IMG/VR virus record: IMGVR_UViG_3300011013_002353
Span: 1-43,542 of that record
Reading direction: 5' to 3' (one strand)
DNA length: 43,542 bases
Source: a virus
Shown here: piece after piece, positions 1 to 8,183 of the stretch
Position numbering within the stretch: the stretch's first letter is position 1
Layout of the letters: each line of letters opens with the position of its first letter
The notes under the pieces: model-generated
Seen by the model: the letters and a program-made list of their open reading frames with translations, nothing else
Told to the model about the DNA's origin: nothing
The model's database searches: none
Translations under genes and position numbers: made by a program

Positions 1-121
1 CAAGCCCGAAGTACAACTGACTGTGCTTGCGAACGAGATACGTGTTTATGTTCAGCATCTGGACGCTATTACAAATGCGTATGAGGATATGCTATCGCGT
101 ATTGAACTACCAACATCCTGA
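1..121 (+). CDS. C-terminal fragment of an unknown upstream gene
   Basis: An open frame enters from the left edge (codons read from base 2) and ends at the TGA at 119-121. It gives 39 residues ending in ...AYEDMLSRIELPTS. The segment looks helical and mildly acidic. No motif is visible and no family can be named from so short a piece. It is on the same strand as everything downstream and is followed by a hairpin, so it is probably the last gene of a preceding transcription unit. Confidence 0.5.
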   Translation, partial: KPEVQLTVLANEIRVYVQHLDAITNAYEDMLSRIELPTS

Positions 122-140
122 TATATGATGTGGGTTAATG

Positions 141-160
141 AGCCTTACGGTTGTAGGGCT
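141..160 (+). terminator. Hairpin after the upstream gene, terminator-like
   Basis: An 8-bp stem (141-148 with 153-160, one G-U pair) closes a GGTT loop. Flanking bases allow an outer stem (AATG 137-140 with CATT 167-170) or an alternative GAGCC/GGCTC pairing. Only a weak T-rich tail follows (TTTAT), so intrinsic termination is plausible but not strong. The rest of 161-275 holds no gene I can support; it includes an A-rich run near 238-246 and the AGGTGG ribosome binding site of the next gene at about 264-269. Confidence 0.35.
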
Positions 161-275
161 GGCTCTCATTTATAAAAGTAATAAATTTGTGGAAGTGCTG
201 AATTGGCTGAAGAAAGGTGGCCTTCCGGGTTGTGCTAAAAAAAACAAACATGGCCTGGTAAACTAGGTGGTCTAA

Positions 276-1178
276 ATGTTCTCGTGTCTTCACACTCATA
301 CGGATTATTCTGTGCTAGATGGAATGATGACAGTTGGTAGAGCTTTTAGCAGGGCGAAGGAACTGGGGTATTCTGCTCTTGCAGTTACTGAACATAATAA
401 TTTGGCATCAATGTTTCATGCTCTTGATGAATCCACTTCTAATGATGTACAATATATTCCAGGGGTTGAGTTCAACTTTAAAGAGTCTGCTGAAGATAGA
501 AACCCTCATCAACTAGTGGTTCTAGCTACGACGCATTCCGGTCTTAAGTCAATATTAAAAACTACTTATCAGTCTTATTGCAGAGACGTAAACTATCCGT
601 ATATACTGTGGGGTGATCTTGAGATTCTTGATACTGAAGGTGTGTATGTTTTGTCAGGGGGCGCTGGTGGAGTTCTGGCTGTTAAAACTCTGCTTTATGG
701 TCCAAGGATAGGGAATGAACTGGTTGATAGATTTCTCATGGTTTTTAAGGACAGGTTTTTCATTGAGACTAATATTCCGTTTGATAATAAGCAGAAAGAG
801 ATTAATATGCTTCTCAAAGATATTTCTGAGAAGAAGGGCGTTAGAAGAGTTCTGGCTTTAGATTCTCATTTTGCGGTAGAAGATGACCGATATTTATTTA
901 ATATATTTCTTGCGATACAAAATAAAGGTTCTATTTATGAGAAAGATTCACTGTTTTATTATCGTCCGCCCTTGTTGTCAGAAGACGAGATAAGAAGTCA
1001 AGCAAAGGAGAGTGGACTCATAGCTGATGTTGACGCAACGGTTGAGCTTTCTAGGTTATGTGACGATCCGAGAGAATATTTAAAACCATCCGAGAGATTT
1101 CTTATGCCAGAGTTTGATGTAAAATCTGCGGATAACTATGAGGAGTTTATTGCGTGGAGAAACAAGTCAAGAGCCTAA
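276..1178 (+). CDS. dnaE: DNA polymerase III alpha, PHP-domain part (split DnaE N-terminus)
   Basis: This 300-residue protein matches the N-terminal PHP domain of bacterial replicative polymerase DnaE and nothing more. The PHP signature HTHTDYSVLDG sits at residues 6-16. Likely metal ligands are H6, H8, D15, E39-H40 (AVTEHNN), E65 (IPGVE) and D196/H198 (LDSHF). Most ligands of a catalytic PHP domain are therefore retained, unlike E. coli DnaE where the domain is degenerate, so a PHP proofreading nuclease is possible; that is inference. The protein ends at FLMPEFDVKS...FIAW, which in ordinary DnaE leads directly into the palm. The remainder lies in the next gene, in another frame, overlapping by 25 nt. 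The start is ATG with AGGTGG upstream. Confidence 0.88.
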   Translation: MFSCLHTHTDYSVLDGMMTVGRAFSRAKELGYSALAVTEHNNLASMFHALDESTSNDVQYIPGVEFNFKESAEDRNPHQLVVLATTHSGLKSILKTTYQSYCRDVNYPYILWGDLEILDTEGVYVLSGGAGGVLAVKTLLYGPRIGNELVDRFLMVFKDRFFIETNIPFDNKQKEINMLLKDISEKKGVRRVLALDSHFAVEDDRYLFNIFLAIQNKGSIYEKDSLFYYRPPLLSEDEIRSQAKESGLIADVDATVELSRLCDDPREYLKPSERFLMPEFDVKSADNYEEFIAWRNKSRA

Positions 1179-3676
1179 GTTTTGATTATCTATCTTATCT
1201 ATGTGTAAAAGGGTGGGAGAAACATATAGTTCCCTTGAATCTTTCTAAAGAAGAACAACTGGTGTATGCTAATAGATTAAGATACGAATTAGATATGATT
1301 AAAAAGGCAAATTTGGAAGACTATTTTCTTATTGTTTGGGATATATTAAGATTCTGTGATAAACAACATATTCTTCGTGGACCAGGGAGGGGGTCAGTTG
1401 GTGGCTCTTTAGTGGCATATTTGACTGGAATAACTAAGATTGATAGTGTTAAGTATGGGTGTTTGTTTAGTAGGTTTTTCAATATTGGACGATTGCAGAC
1501 TGGATCACTGGCTGATATTGATATGGATATAGATAACCGTTATACTGATAGAGTTATTAAGTATATTAGACAAAAATATGGACATGAAAGTGTAGCCGGT
1601 GTTTCAACAGTTGTTAAAATATATGGTAAGACTGCAATTAAAGATGTAGCTAGGTCATTGGCATTAGGATTTGACGGTATAGGAAAGGCTAATGATAGGC
1701 CGGAGACATTTAAAATTGCTAGTAAGATTACTGATGAATTTCCAAAGGCTATGAATGTCCCTAATATATCAATAGATACGGCTCTTGAATCATCATATGA
1801 ATTAAGACTTTATGAGAAAAAATATCAAGATGTTTTCGATTATGGTAGAAGATTAGAAGGTCTAGTGCGGTCAAATTCTGTGCATCCAGCAGGATTAATT
1901 ATATCAAGTGTTCCATTGATAGAACATCTTCCGATGAAAAGGGCAGTTGGTAAAAATTCAGACGGTGATGAGATTTTGCTTGATGTCGCAGACGTGGATA
2001 TGAAAGTTCTGGAGCGCAGGAAATTTTTGAAGTTTGACCTACTTAAATTATCTACTCTATCAGTTATTGATGATACTTTGAAACTTATTGAGGAGAATCG
2101 TGGAGAAAGGTTATCAATTGATGATATTGATCTGGAAGATGAGGAGACATTCAGGTATTTGTGGAGAGCAAAGAGTTTATTGGGAGTCTTCCAGTTTGAA
2201 AGTACTGGTATGAGACATTTGATTAAAAAAGTTAAACCTAAGAATATCGAAGAACTAGCTCATTGTAATGCTCTTTATCGTCCCGGGCCAATGGATTCTG
2301 GAGTATTATCAGAATATGTGAAACGTAGACAGGGTTTGGAGCCGGTTACATATGATAACCCTATACTTGAACCTATTCTTGAGCAAACGCAAGGTTTGCC
2401 AATATTTCAGGAGCAGATCACACAGATTGCTCAGGCCGTGGCTGGTTTTTCAGAACAGACAGCAGATATATTGAGGGCTGCCATTGGTAAGAAAAATGAA
2501 CAAAAAATGCAGTCTCTTAAAAAATACTTTATAGCTGGTGCAATTAAAAATAATTATACTGAATACTCTGCAGAGCGTTTATTCGCTAATATTCAGAAGT
2601 ATGGAAGATATGCTTTTAATAAACCACACAGTATTGCATATTCAATACTTGCTTATTACACATTTTGGTTAAAACGTAACTATAGAGTAGAGTTTATTAC
2701 TGCTTCTATTAACAACGAAAAGCATTGGGACAAGATTGCAATGTTTATCTTCGATGCAAAGAGTCATGGGATTGAGGTGTTGCCAGTAGATGTTTCTAAG
2801 TCTAAGTTGGATTTTACAGTAGAAGGTGAGAATAAAATTCGTACTGGTTATAGAACTGTTAAAGGGTTGGGTTCTATAGCTCCTAAGTTAATAGTTGAGA
2901 GTGCTCCATATTCAGATTTCTTGGATTTTTTAGATAGAACTCACTATACTGGTTCGAAGGTGAGTAGTGCGGTTGTTACGGCCATAAATGCTTGCGGTGG
3001 TTTTGAATCACTAGGACTTAATCGTCATCAGGCTGAACTTTTCTATGAGAAAGCGTTGCCAGTTCTTAGAAAGAAATATCCTACAAAACTTGAGAGGTTA
3101 GTAGGATACATTGGTAGACAAAATCTGGATGGTGTTAATAGCAAAGAACTGGCGCTAGAGATTATAAACGGCGGGTTCAGTGAAGAAAGCCTTTCTCTTT
3201 TTGACAAGAGAAGGATTAACCATATCAAAAAAATTCTCGGTGCTGAATATAAAAGTCGGGCAGATGCACTAGCAGAACTTGTTATTGATGATGTGGAAGA
3301 CTGGGATATAAGAAAAAAGTGCAAAGAAGAAAAGATATTTCTTGGTTATTTTGTTAGTGGACATCCCACACATGAATATTTGTCTATGGCGTCTGATAGG
3401 ATAGCATATCTGTCATCAATGTTAGATGGTGATGAATTAGATTTGGTAGTATTTGTAGACCAACTGGATAAATCTAAACAGGTGCGCGGAAAGAAAAAAA
3501 TGTTTAAATACCTTGTCTCTGATGAGAGCGGGACTGCTGAATTAACATATTTTGCTAAGCAAGGAACAGAGCCAATAATTACTCCAGGGTTTGTTTATCA
3601 TATAAAGGGTAAAGTGAATACTTTTAATGGTAAGAATTCGATTCTTCTTTGGAAGTCTGATCCTGTGGCTGCTTGA
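1154..3676 (+). CDS. dnaE: DNA polymerase III alpha, catalytic part (split DnaE C-terminus)
   Basis: These 840 residues carry the rest of a C-family replicative polymerase. GPGRGS is at residues 76-81. The catalytic acidic motif DIDMDID is at 121-127 and the third palm aspartate lies in KFDLLKLSTL near 295. The fingers follow (FQFESTGMRHL, YRPGPMDSG, FQEQITQIAQ, AFNKPHSIAYS), then a helix-hairpin-helix region (TVKGLGSIAPK) and a C-terminal OB fold ending ...SILLWKSDPVAA. With the preceding PHP protein the total is about 1140 residues, normal for DnaE. The start is GTG inside the upstream gene, with GAGGAG about 8 nt before it, so translation by coupling or reinitiation is well supported. No canonical -1 slippery heptamer is seen at the junction. 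A single-base sequencing error would look similar but would not explain the well-placed ribosome binding site. Confidence 0.92.
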   Translation: MEKQVKSLSFDYLSYLCVKGWEKHIVPLNLSKEEQLVYANRLRYELDMIKKANLEDYFLIVWDILRFCDKQHILRGPGRGSVGGSLVAYLTGITKIDSVKYGCLFSRFFNIGRLQTGSLADIDMDIDNRYTDRVIKYIRQKYGHESVAGVSTVVKIYGKTAIKDVARSLALGFDGIGKANDRPETFKIASKITDEFPKAMNVPNISIDTALESSYELRLYEKKYQDVFDYGRRLEGLVRSNSVHPAGLIISSVPLIEHLPMKRAVGKNSDGDEILLDVADVDMKVLERRKFLKFDLLKLSTLSVIDDTLKLIEENRGERLSIDDIDLEDEETFRYLWRAKSLLGVFQFESTGMRHLIKKVKPKNIEELAHCNALYRPGPMDSGVLSEYVKRRQGLEPVTYDNPILEPILEQTQGLPIFQEQITQIAQAVAGFSEQTADILRAAIGKKNEQKMQSLKKYFIAGAIKNNYTEYSAERLFANIQKYGRYAFNKPHSIAYSILAYYTFWLKRNYRVEFITASINNEKHWDKIAMFIFDAKSHGIEVLPVDVSKSKLDFTVEGENKIRTGYRTVKGLGSIAPKLIVESAPYSDFLDFLDRTHYTGSKVSSAVVTAINACGGFESLGLNRHQAELFYEKALPVLRKKYPTKLERLVGYIGRQNLDGVNSKELALEIINGGFSEESLSLFDKRRINHIKKILGAEYKSRADALAELVIDDVEDWDIRKKCKEEKIFLGYFVSGHPTHEYLSMASDRIAYLSSMLDGDELDLVVFVDQLDKSKQVRGKKKMFKYLVSDESGTAELTYFAKQGTEPIITPGFVYHIKGKVNTFNGKNSILLWKSDPVAA

Positions 3677-3715
3677 TTTTTTCTAATTATTTACGTATAA
3701 TATGGAGAACGAATT

Positions 3716-4063
3716 ATGAATAACGATATGGTAAAGTTAGAGTTAGCAAAGGCTTTGAGGTCAGATCCAAGACAAAGATTTTATCTTACTAATAAAGACT
3801 GTAAGATAATAATTGATATTATTTTAGACCATATGAAAAGAGCGCTTAAGGAAGGTAGGGGGGTTAATCTCGGTGAGTTTGGACGTATATCTATGGAAAG
3901 ACTATCACCGAGGAGACTATTTAATTATAAATTGAGAAAGACAATTGATGTGCCTATTAGTTTCCAGCCGAAGATAAGATTTAAGCCAGAGTTCAAATAT
4001 GAGTTAAAAAAGGCGTTGCTAAAATTGGCAGAAGAGGAGGGTAATGATGAGAGGCAGGAGTAG
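3716..4063 (+). CDS. HU/IHF-family DNA-binding protein
   Basis: The 115-residue protein has the HU/IHF layout. An N-terminal helical dimerisation part (LTNKDCKIIIDIILDHMKRALKEGRGVNL) is followed by the GEFGRISMERL turn, a basic beta-arm (SPRRLFNYKLRKTIDVP) and the closing strand and helix (ISFQPKIRFKPEFKYELKKAL). The arm lacks the exact RNPxTG tip of HU but keeps the Pro (IDVP) and the FKP motif. Such proteins bend DNA and are common in phage replication regions. The ATG has GGAG upstream. The gene overlaps the next one by 17 nt. Confidence 0.85.
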   Translation: MNNDMVKLELAKALRSDPRQRFYLTNKDCKIIIDIILDHMKRALKEGRGVNLGEFGRISMERLSPRRLFNYKLRKTIDVPISFQPKIRFKPEFKYELKKALLKLAEEEGNDERQE

Positions 4064-4739
4064 TGGAATAGTTTGTAGTAATTGTGAACGTGTTGTTTCG
4101 TATAATATGGCTTATGCCATTGTCCAACGGCGTTGCCCATTCTGTGGGAATCCGCTTGGAGATGAGTCTATAAAAATAGCGGAATGTTATTCTGATATTA
4201 TGAAGACGAGTCTAATGAGTTCAGAAAAAGCGATTGATTTTGATAGGATAACAGATATAATGTCGTTTATTTTTGGGCCAAATTTTGAGGAGGAAAAAAC
4301 TATACTTGAACGACATGTTGGGACAATTGCAGAGATTACCGGGGCTAGAGTTGAAAATTCTGATATTGTAGAAACCAGTCATGAAGAGATAAGAGCCCCG
4401 TTATCAATGTCGTCAAAAAAAATGCCTTTTAATCCACCGGTACAAACTAGTGTAAGAGTAAAAAAGAAGCCCATTAGTAGATTAACTTCTTCAGGAGATT
4501 CAGTCGGTATAGGACGAAATTCTTCTGCTGTACAGAGTGGAGACGGGGTGGAAATGGTTAGCCCTTCTGATGCGATAGAAGAGGCGTCAGTGGATAGTTC
4601 TGAAGATAATAATGGGTGTATAGTAGCAGAAGACGCTATCCGTGATTTGCCGCCTGAATTCCAAGAGAGGGCTAGACAGATAAGGTCTGAGAAGGAGTTG
4701 TCAAAACTTATGAAAGATATAGCTCTGGCTGGTATGTAA
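4047..4739 (+). CDS. Zinc-ribbon protein of unknown function
   Basis: About 230 residues. The N-terminus is a four-cysteine zinc ribbon (CSNCERVVSYN... then CPFCGNPLG). A helical segment follows, then a long Ser/Lys/Glu-rich, probably disordered centre, and a short charged C-terminal helix (FQERARQIRSEKELSKLMK). Two tandem ATGs exist at 4044 and 4047. The AGAGGAGG ribosome binding site at 4033-4040 is better spaced for 4047. Its position between the HU-like and recombination genes suggests a DNA-related role, but no family is recognised. Confidence 0.7.
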   Translation: MRGRSSGIVCSNCERVVSYNMAYAIVQRRCPFCGNPLGDESIKIAECYSDIMKTSLMSSEKAIDFDRITDIMSFIFGPNFEEEKTILERHVGTIAEITGARVENSDIVETSHEEIRAPLSMSSKKMPFNPPVQTSVRVKKKPISRLTSSGDSVGIGRNSSAVQSGDGVEMVSPSDAIEEASVDSSEDNNGCIVAEDAIRDLPPEFQERARQIRSEKELSKLMKDIALAGM

Positions 4740-4746
4740 ATGTATA

Positions 4747-5250
4747 ATGGAGGCTGTGTTGTCGCTTGAATTTATAAAAAATGCACTTGATGAATTTTAT
4801 AGTGGTGATATGAGTTATTTTCTCGAACAGTACGGTTATGTAGAGGAAATATTGAATCGTACTCCGAAATATTCTGCAATAGATGCTGCAACGGCGGCGG
4901 AGCTTGCTAATCTTTGTCTAGCTGCGTCGATTACCTGTACTGAACTAATACATGATATTTCTAGGCAAGTGGGTGAGTTAGATGTAAGAGTCAAAGCAGA
5001 AGAGGCAAATGCAATGTCGCGTTGCACTGAGAAGCGTTCGGCTGTTCAAAAGTATGCTGCACAGAATGATAAAAAATTGATAGATGTGCAACTAAAGGCT
5101 TCAGCGGCAAAGAGTTTTTTGGACTTATTAAAGCGTAAATATCAGATTCTTATTTGTCAACATTATAATTGTAAGTCGGTGGCTCAGGAGACACATAGTA
5201 TTCATTTGGGTAGTCGTTCTGGGCCGACTGGTGCTGAAGACTATTTATAA
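4747..5250 (+). CDS. Helical protein, possible UvsY-like recombination mediator
   Basis: The 167-residue protein appears largely alpha-helical. Its second half (RVKAEEANAMSRCTEKRSAV...DVQLKASAAKSFLDLLKRKYQIL) has the feel of T4 UvsY: a charged helical stretch, a K.D...A.....LDLL-type helix and a final helix near the C-terminus. It precedes the SSB-like, RuvC-like and RecA-like genes, where a recombination mediator would be expected. The assignment is inference from context and overall shape, not a diagnostic motif. The start is uncertain: ATG 4747 has no clear ribosome binding site, whereas TTG 4759 has GGAGG 5 nt before it and would begin at SLEFIKNAL. Confidence 0.6.
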   Translation: MEAVLSLEFIKNALDEFYSGDMSYFLEQYGYVEEILNRTPKYSAIDAATAAELANLCLAASITCTELIHDISRQVGELDVRVKAEEANAMSRCTEKRSAVQKYAAQNDKKLIDVQLKASAAKSFLDLLKRKYQILICQHYNCKSVAQETHSIHLGSRSGPTGAEDYL

Positions 5251-5284
5251 TACAAAATAGAAAAAAAATAAAAAGGAGAAAAAA

Positions 5285-6121
5285 ATGACGAGTGATAATA
5301 CCTGGGATGAATTTGAGAATACTGGGCAAGATGCCGGTGCGGGAACAAATAAAAAAATTTATAATAGGATTGACTTTAAAGATTCTATGACTCAGATAAG
5401 GCTGCTTTCTAATAATGGTATAAAAAGGTTTTACCATTTCATAAGGACTGGCAATAATAGAGGCAAACCTGTCATTTGTTGTGGGAAAGAATGCCCTGTT
5501 TGCCTTAGGGGAAATAATAAGCCTTCTCCAAAATGGTTATTTCCAGCACTTGAGCGAAGCACGCTTAAAGTTGGTGTTGTTCAGCTTCCTATAACTGCTA
5601 TGAAAAGCATTGCAGTACTTAGAAAGTTGCCTATGTATGGACCGAATGTTATGGAATATGACATAGTAATTGTGAAAACAGTTACTTATGATAGTAATAA
5701 TAAGAAAAATACAAGGTATTCTGCACAAGGTATCCCAAAGGGGACTACTGAGAAACTTTCTGATGATGTAAAGGCCAGTATTAAAAGAGAGCTTGATGCG
5801 TTAGATATGGAATCAGTGGCAAAGCCTTATTCGCCGGAGCAGACTCTCAGATATTTAGGATGGGATTCGCCACAGCCTCAACAGTCTCAACCACAGCATC
5901 AAGAAGAGCAGGTCCAGTCGACTGTTAATCCTGCTGCAATGTCTGTCCCACCATCTGATAGTGGCGAATCTATAAAATCTGTTACAGATAATGAGAATAT
6001 AAATATCTCTTCCTTTTTGAATACCGATTCGCCTTCAGCAGATGAGTCTTTTGCTGGTCCTGTGGACCAGGATTCATCGGGACAAGATGATGAGTTTGGA
6101 GATGATCCATTGGAGTTTTAA
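5285..6121 (+). CDS. gp32-like single-stranded DNA-binding protein
   Basis: 278 residues. A zinc subdomain of the T4 gp32 type is suggested by H51 followed by C65/C66 and CPVC at 70-73 (gp32 uses His-Cys-Cys-x2-Cys). A beta-rich core follows (KWLFPALERSTLKVGVVQLPITAMKSIAVL). The C-terminal third is Gln/Ser/Pro-rich and ends in a strongly acidic tail with a terminal aromatic (GQDDEFGDDPLEF). That tail is the hallmark of SSB proteins and recruits replication and recombination partners. The AAGGAG ribosome binding site is strong. The stop codon abuts the next start, so expression is coupled to the resolvase gene. Confidence 0.78.
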   Translation: MTSDNTWDEFENTGQDAGAGTNKKIYNRIDFKDSMTQIRLLSNNGIKRFYHFIRTGNNRGKPVICCGKECPVCLRGNNKPSPKWLFPALERSTLKVGVVQLPITAMKSIAVLRKLPMYGPNVMEYDIVIVKTVTYDSNNKKNTRYSAQGIPKGTTEKLSDDVKASIKRELDALDMESVAKPYSPEQTLRYLGWDSPQPQQSQPQHQEEQVQSTVNPAAMSVPPSDSGESIKSVTDNENINISSFLNTDSPSADESFAGPVDQDSSGQDDEFGDDPLEF

Positions 6122-6655
6122 TTGGCTGAAAATAAAAATAATAAACTTGTGATATTATCACTCGATGTATCGTCAGTGAGCACTGGATGGGCCTATTTTG
6201 TCTATAAATGTAAAAAAAAATCTATAATTCTAAAAAATTATGGTACATTGTCTCCATCAGCAAAAGATACTTCTGGTAGGTTAATCTTATTTGAGAGTAT
6301 GTTAAAGATATTAATTCATGAGATATCGCCTGATGTTATAGTAATAGAGGACTTGAATCATATGAGAAATATGAATGTAGTAAAGACGCTTGCAGCATTT
6401 TTGGGTACTGCTAGAAAGCTGTCTTATGAATTTCTGCATTCGGATCCTATACAACTTGGTAGAACTGCCGTTCTAAAGTCTGTTCTCGGCGACGGTAGTG
6501 CTAAAAAACAAAAGGTAGTGGAGTTTGTTAATAGTGAACTTATTGGGGAAGAAAAACTTCCTTATAATGTCAAGGAGGCAGAAGACATCTCGGATGCAAT
6601 AATAACAGGTTATAGTTATCTGTTAAGTTATCAGGAGGAGAGAAAGGATGGATAA
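6122..6655 (+). CDS. RuvC-like Holliday junction resolvase
   Basis: 177 residues with the RuvC RNase H-like layout and acidic residues in the expected order: D15 in ILSLDVSSVSTGWA, E76 in VIVIED, and D155/D158 in EAEDISDAIITGY. Family members cleave Holliday junctions or other branched DNA, which in phages resolves recombination intermediates before packaging. The start is TTG, supported by GGAG at 6112-6115 and by the frame beginning exactly after the SSB stop. The next gene starts 8 nt before this one ends. Confidence 0.85.
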   Translation: MAENKNNKLVILSLDVSSVSTGWAYFVYKCKKKSIILKNYGTLSPSAKDTSGRLILFESMLKILIHEISPDVIVIEDLNHMRNMNVVKTLAAFLGTARKLSYEFLHSDPIQLGRTAVLKSVLGDGSAKKQKVVEFVNSELIGEEKLPYNVKEAEDISDAIITGYSYLLSYQEERKDG

Positions 6656-7790
6656 TGTGAATAATGTAGATAAACTAAGGAGAAAATATCTACAAGATGC
6701 TTTTGGCGATGTAGTTTGGGACGGAAATAGATTTCATTCGGATATAATCCCTACATCATCATTTATGCTGAATTATATATTGGGTGTTGGAGGAATTCCT
6801 ACTGGAAGAATTGTCCAGCTTGCTGGCGCGGAATCTAGCGGTAAGACTACTATGTGTATGGATATTATGCGTAATGCAGAAAAGCTTGGGTATAGTTTCT
6901 TATTTTTTGACGCAGAACAAACTTTTGATATAGATCTTGCGGCTCAGATGGGGATTCAGACTCCGCCGGAAGAGTATTTGGTAAGAGAGAGCAGAATGTC
7001 ACAGATTATGGCGAAGTTAATAGGAAGTCTTAAGGGCCAGAAGAAGCAAAATGGGATATTACTTCCTGATTCTGAGATAGGAGATTTTTTTCTACGAGAG
7101 AAAAAATTGAAGATTATTGTTATTGATAGTTTGAATTCGCTTATTACTCCTAGGTCTGAGGGTTCGGATTTGGAAAAGGGGCAAGTAGCGCATCTCTCTG
7201 CTTATTTATCTTATTGTCTGCCACTGTTGGTTCCTAAACTGTCCTTCGCAGGAGTCACCTTGATAGGAGTCCAACAGCTTAGGGAAAAGGTAGGAGCATG
7301 GTCGCCATCTGGCAAACCACCTACGACTACTTCTGGTGGAAGGGCTTGGAAGCATAATATATCTATTGCTATAAATCTTACACCCAAAAGTAGTAAAGAT
7401 GACCAGATATTGGACGAGAATGGTGCAAAGATGGGGACTACTGTGAGCGCCTATATCTCTAAGAGTAAAGTATCTAGGGCGTATCTTAGGGGTGATTATA
7501 AAGTTGTATTTGGTAAGGGTATAATAGAGCCTGAAAGTGAAATCTTTGATGTCGGTGTAAGAACTGGAGTTATTGAAAGACCTAGCAGTGCTGTTTATAA
7601 ATTTGGTGAAGAGTCTTGGAGAGGTGCTGCAAATATGAAATCTGTTATTGCAGAGAATGAGGAACTAAGAAATAATATTATTGAAAAAATTAAAGCAAAG
7701 GGATCTCCTTCTCGTGCTTTCGGTGACTTAGAAGGAGAGGCCCCAGAAGAATTTATTGATGATGACCAAGATGTCGTCGAAGGAGAATGA
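6648..7790 (+). CDS. recA: RecA/UvsX-like recombinase
   Basis: 380 residues of the RecA family. The Walker A motif GAESSGKT is at 60-67, the FFDAEQTFD segment (RecA FIDAEHALD) at 86-94, and Walker B KIIVIDSL at 155-162. The sensor/L2 region GVQQLREKVGAWS...TTTSGGRAWKH is at 207-236, with the conserved Gln pair and GG.A.K pattern. The C-terminus is acidic (DDDQDVVEGE). The protein should form ATP-dependent filaments on ssDNA and drive strand exchange. The adjacent SSB, RuvC and putative mediator complete a phage recombination cassette. The start ATG has AGGAGGAG upstream. Confidence 0.93.
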   Translation: MDNVNNVDKLRRKYLQDAFGDVVWDGNRFHSDIIPTSSFMLNYILGVGGIPTGRIVQLAGAESSGKTTMCMDIMRNAEKLGYSFLFFDAEQTFDIDLAAQMGIQTPPEEYLVRESRMSQIMAKLIGSLKGQKKQNGILLPDSEIGDFFLREKKLKIIVIDSLNSLITPRSEGSDLEKGQVAHLSAYLSYCLPLLVPKLSFAGVTLIGVQQLREKVGAWSPSGKPPTTTSGGRAWKHNISIAINLTPKSSKDDQILDENGAKMGTTVSAYISKSKVSRAYLRGDYKVVFGKGIIEPESEIFDVGVRTGVIERPSSAVYKFGEESWRGAANMKSVIAENEELRNNIIEKIKAKGSPSRAFGDLEGEAPEEFIDDDQDVVEGE

Positions 7791-7793
7791 GCT

Positions 7794-8183
7794 ATGTTAG
7801 CAGAATGTAAACATTGTGGTACATCAAGGGAGATTAAGCTTAAGATGATTGACGGAGAATATAAGCCTGTGTGTATGGAGTGTGGCGAGGTTCAAGATGG
7901 TATGTCTAAGGTAGTTGTTAATGTTATGAAATCTAATAGAGATATTGTAGTGGATGCTGTAGATTCTCATAGTCCTTTCGGTGCCAGGTGTGAAAAATGT
8001 GGTAAGATTCAAGAGGCTCTTTTCGATAAGAAACAGAGGGCTGCTGTGTGTTGTGTATGTGGTGAGAAAATGAAAGTCACTCCTTATATGCTTAGAAGTC
8101 TTGAGCTTACAGGTCATGTAAGGCCAGCAAAAGAATCTGCTGCGGATTTTGATGGAGGTGAAGAAAATACTCCAACTAAATGA
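7794..8183 (+). CDS. Double zinc-ribbon protein
   Basis: 129 residues with two CxxC...CxxC modules: C5/C8 with C27/C30, and C66/C69 with C86/C89. Each resembles a rubredoxin-like zinc ribbon. It lies directly before, and overlaps, a primase core that lacks its own zinc domain, so supplying a nucleic-acid-binding zinc function in trans is conceivable. The ribbons are not of the DnaG CHC2 pattern, however. AGGAGA at 7781-7786 supports the start. Confidence 0.72.
   Translation: MLAECKHCGTSREIKLKMIDGEYKPVCMECGEVQDGMSKVVVNVMKSNRDIVVDAVDSHSPFGARCEKCGKIQEALFDKKQRAAVCCVCGEKMKVTPYMLRSLELTGHVRPAKESAADFDGGEENTPTK

Noticed and set aside
193-275. Possible class II tRNA (GAATTGGCTGAAGA resembles a D-arm)
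   Set aside because: No matching acceptor stem and no GGTTC-type T-loop can be drawn; the similarity is limited to a few bases.
1150-1180. Programmed -1 frameshift joining the two DnaE parts
   Set aside because: No canonical X XXY YYZ slippery heptamer; a well-spaced GAGGAG plus GTG explains the second frame better.
3673-3701. TTGATT-17 bp-TATAAT promoter before the HU-like gene
   Set aside because: Matches sigma-70 consensus, but the expected start near 3708 would remove the GGAG needed for the ATG at 3716; in AT-rich DNA this can arise by chance.
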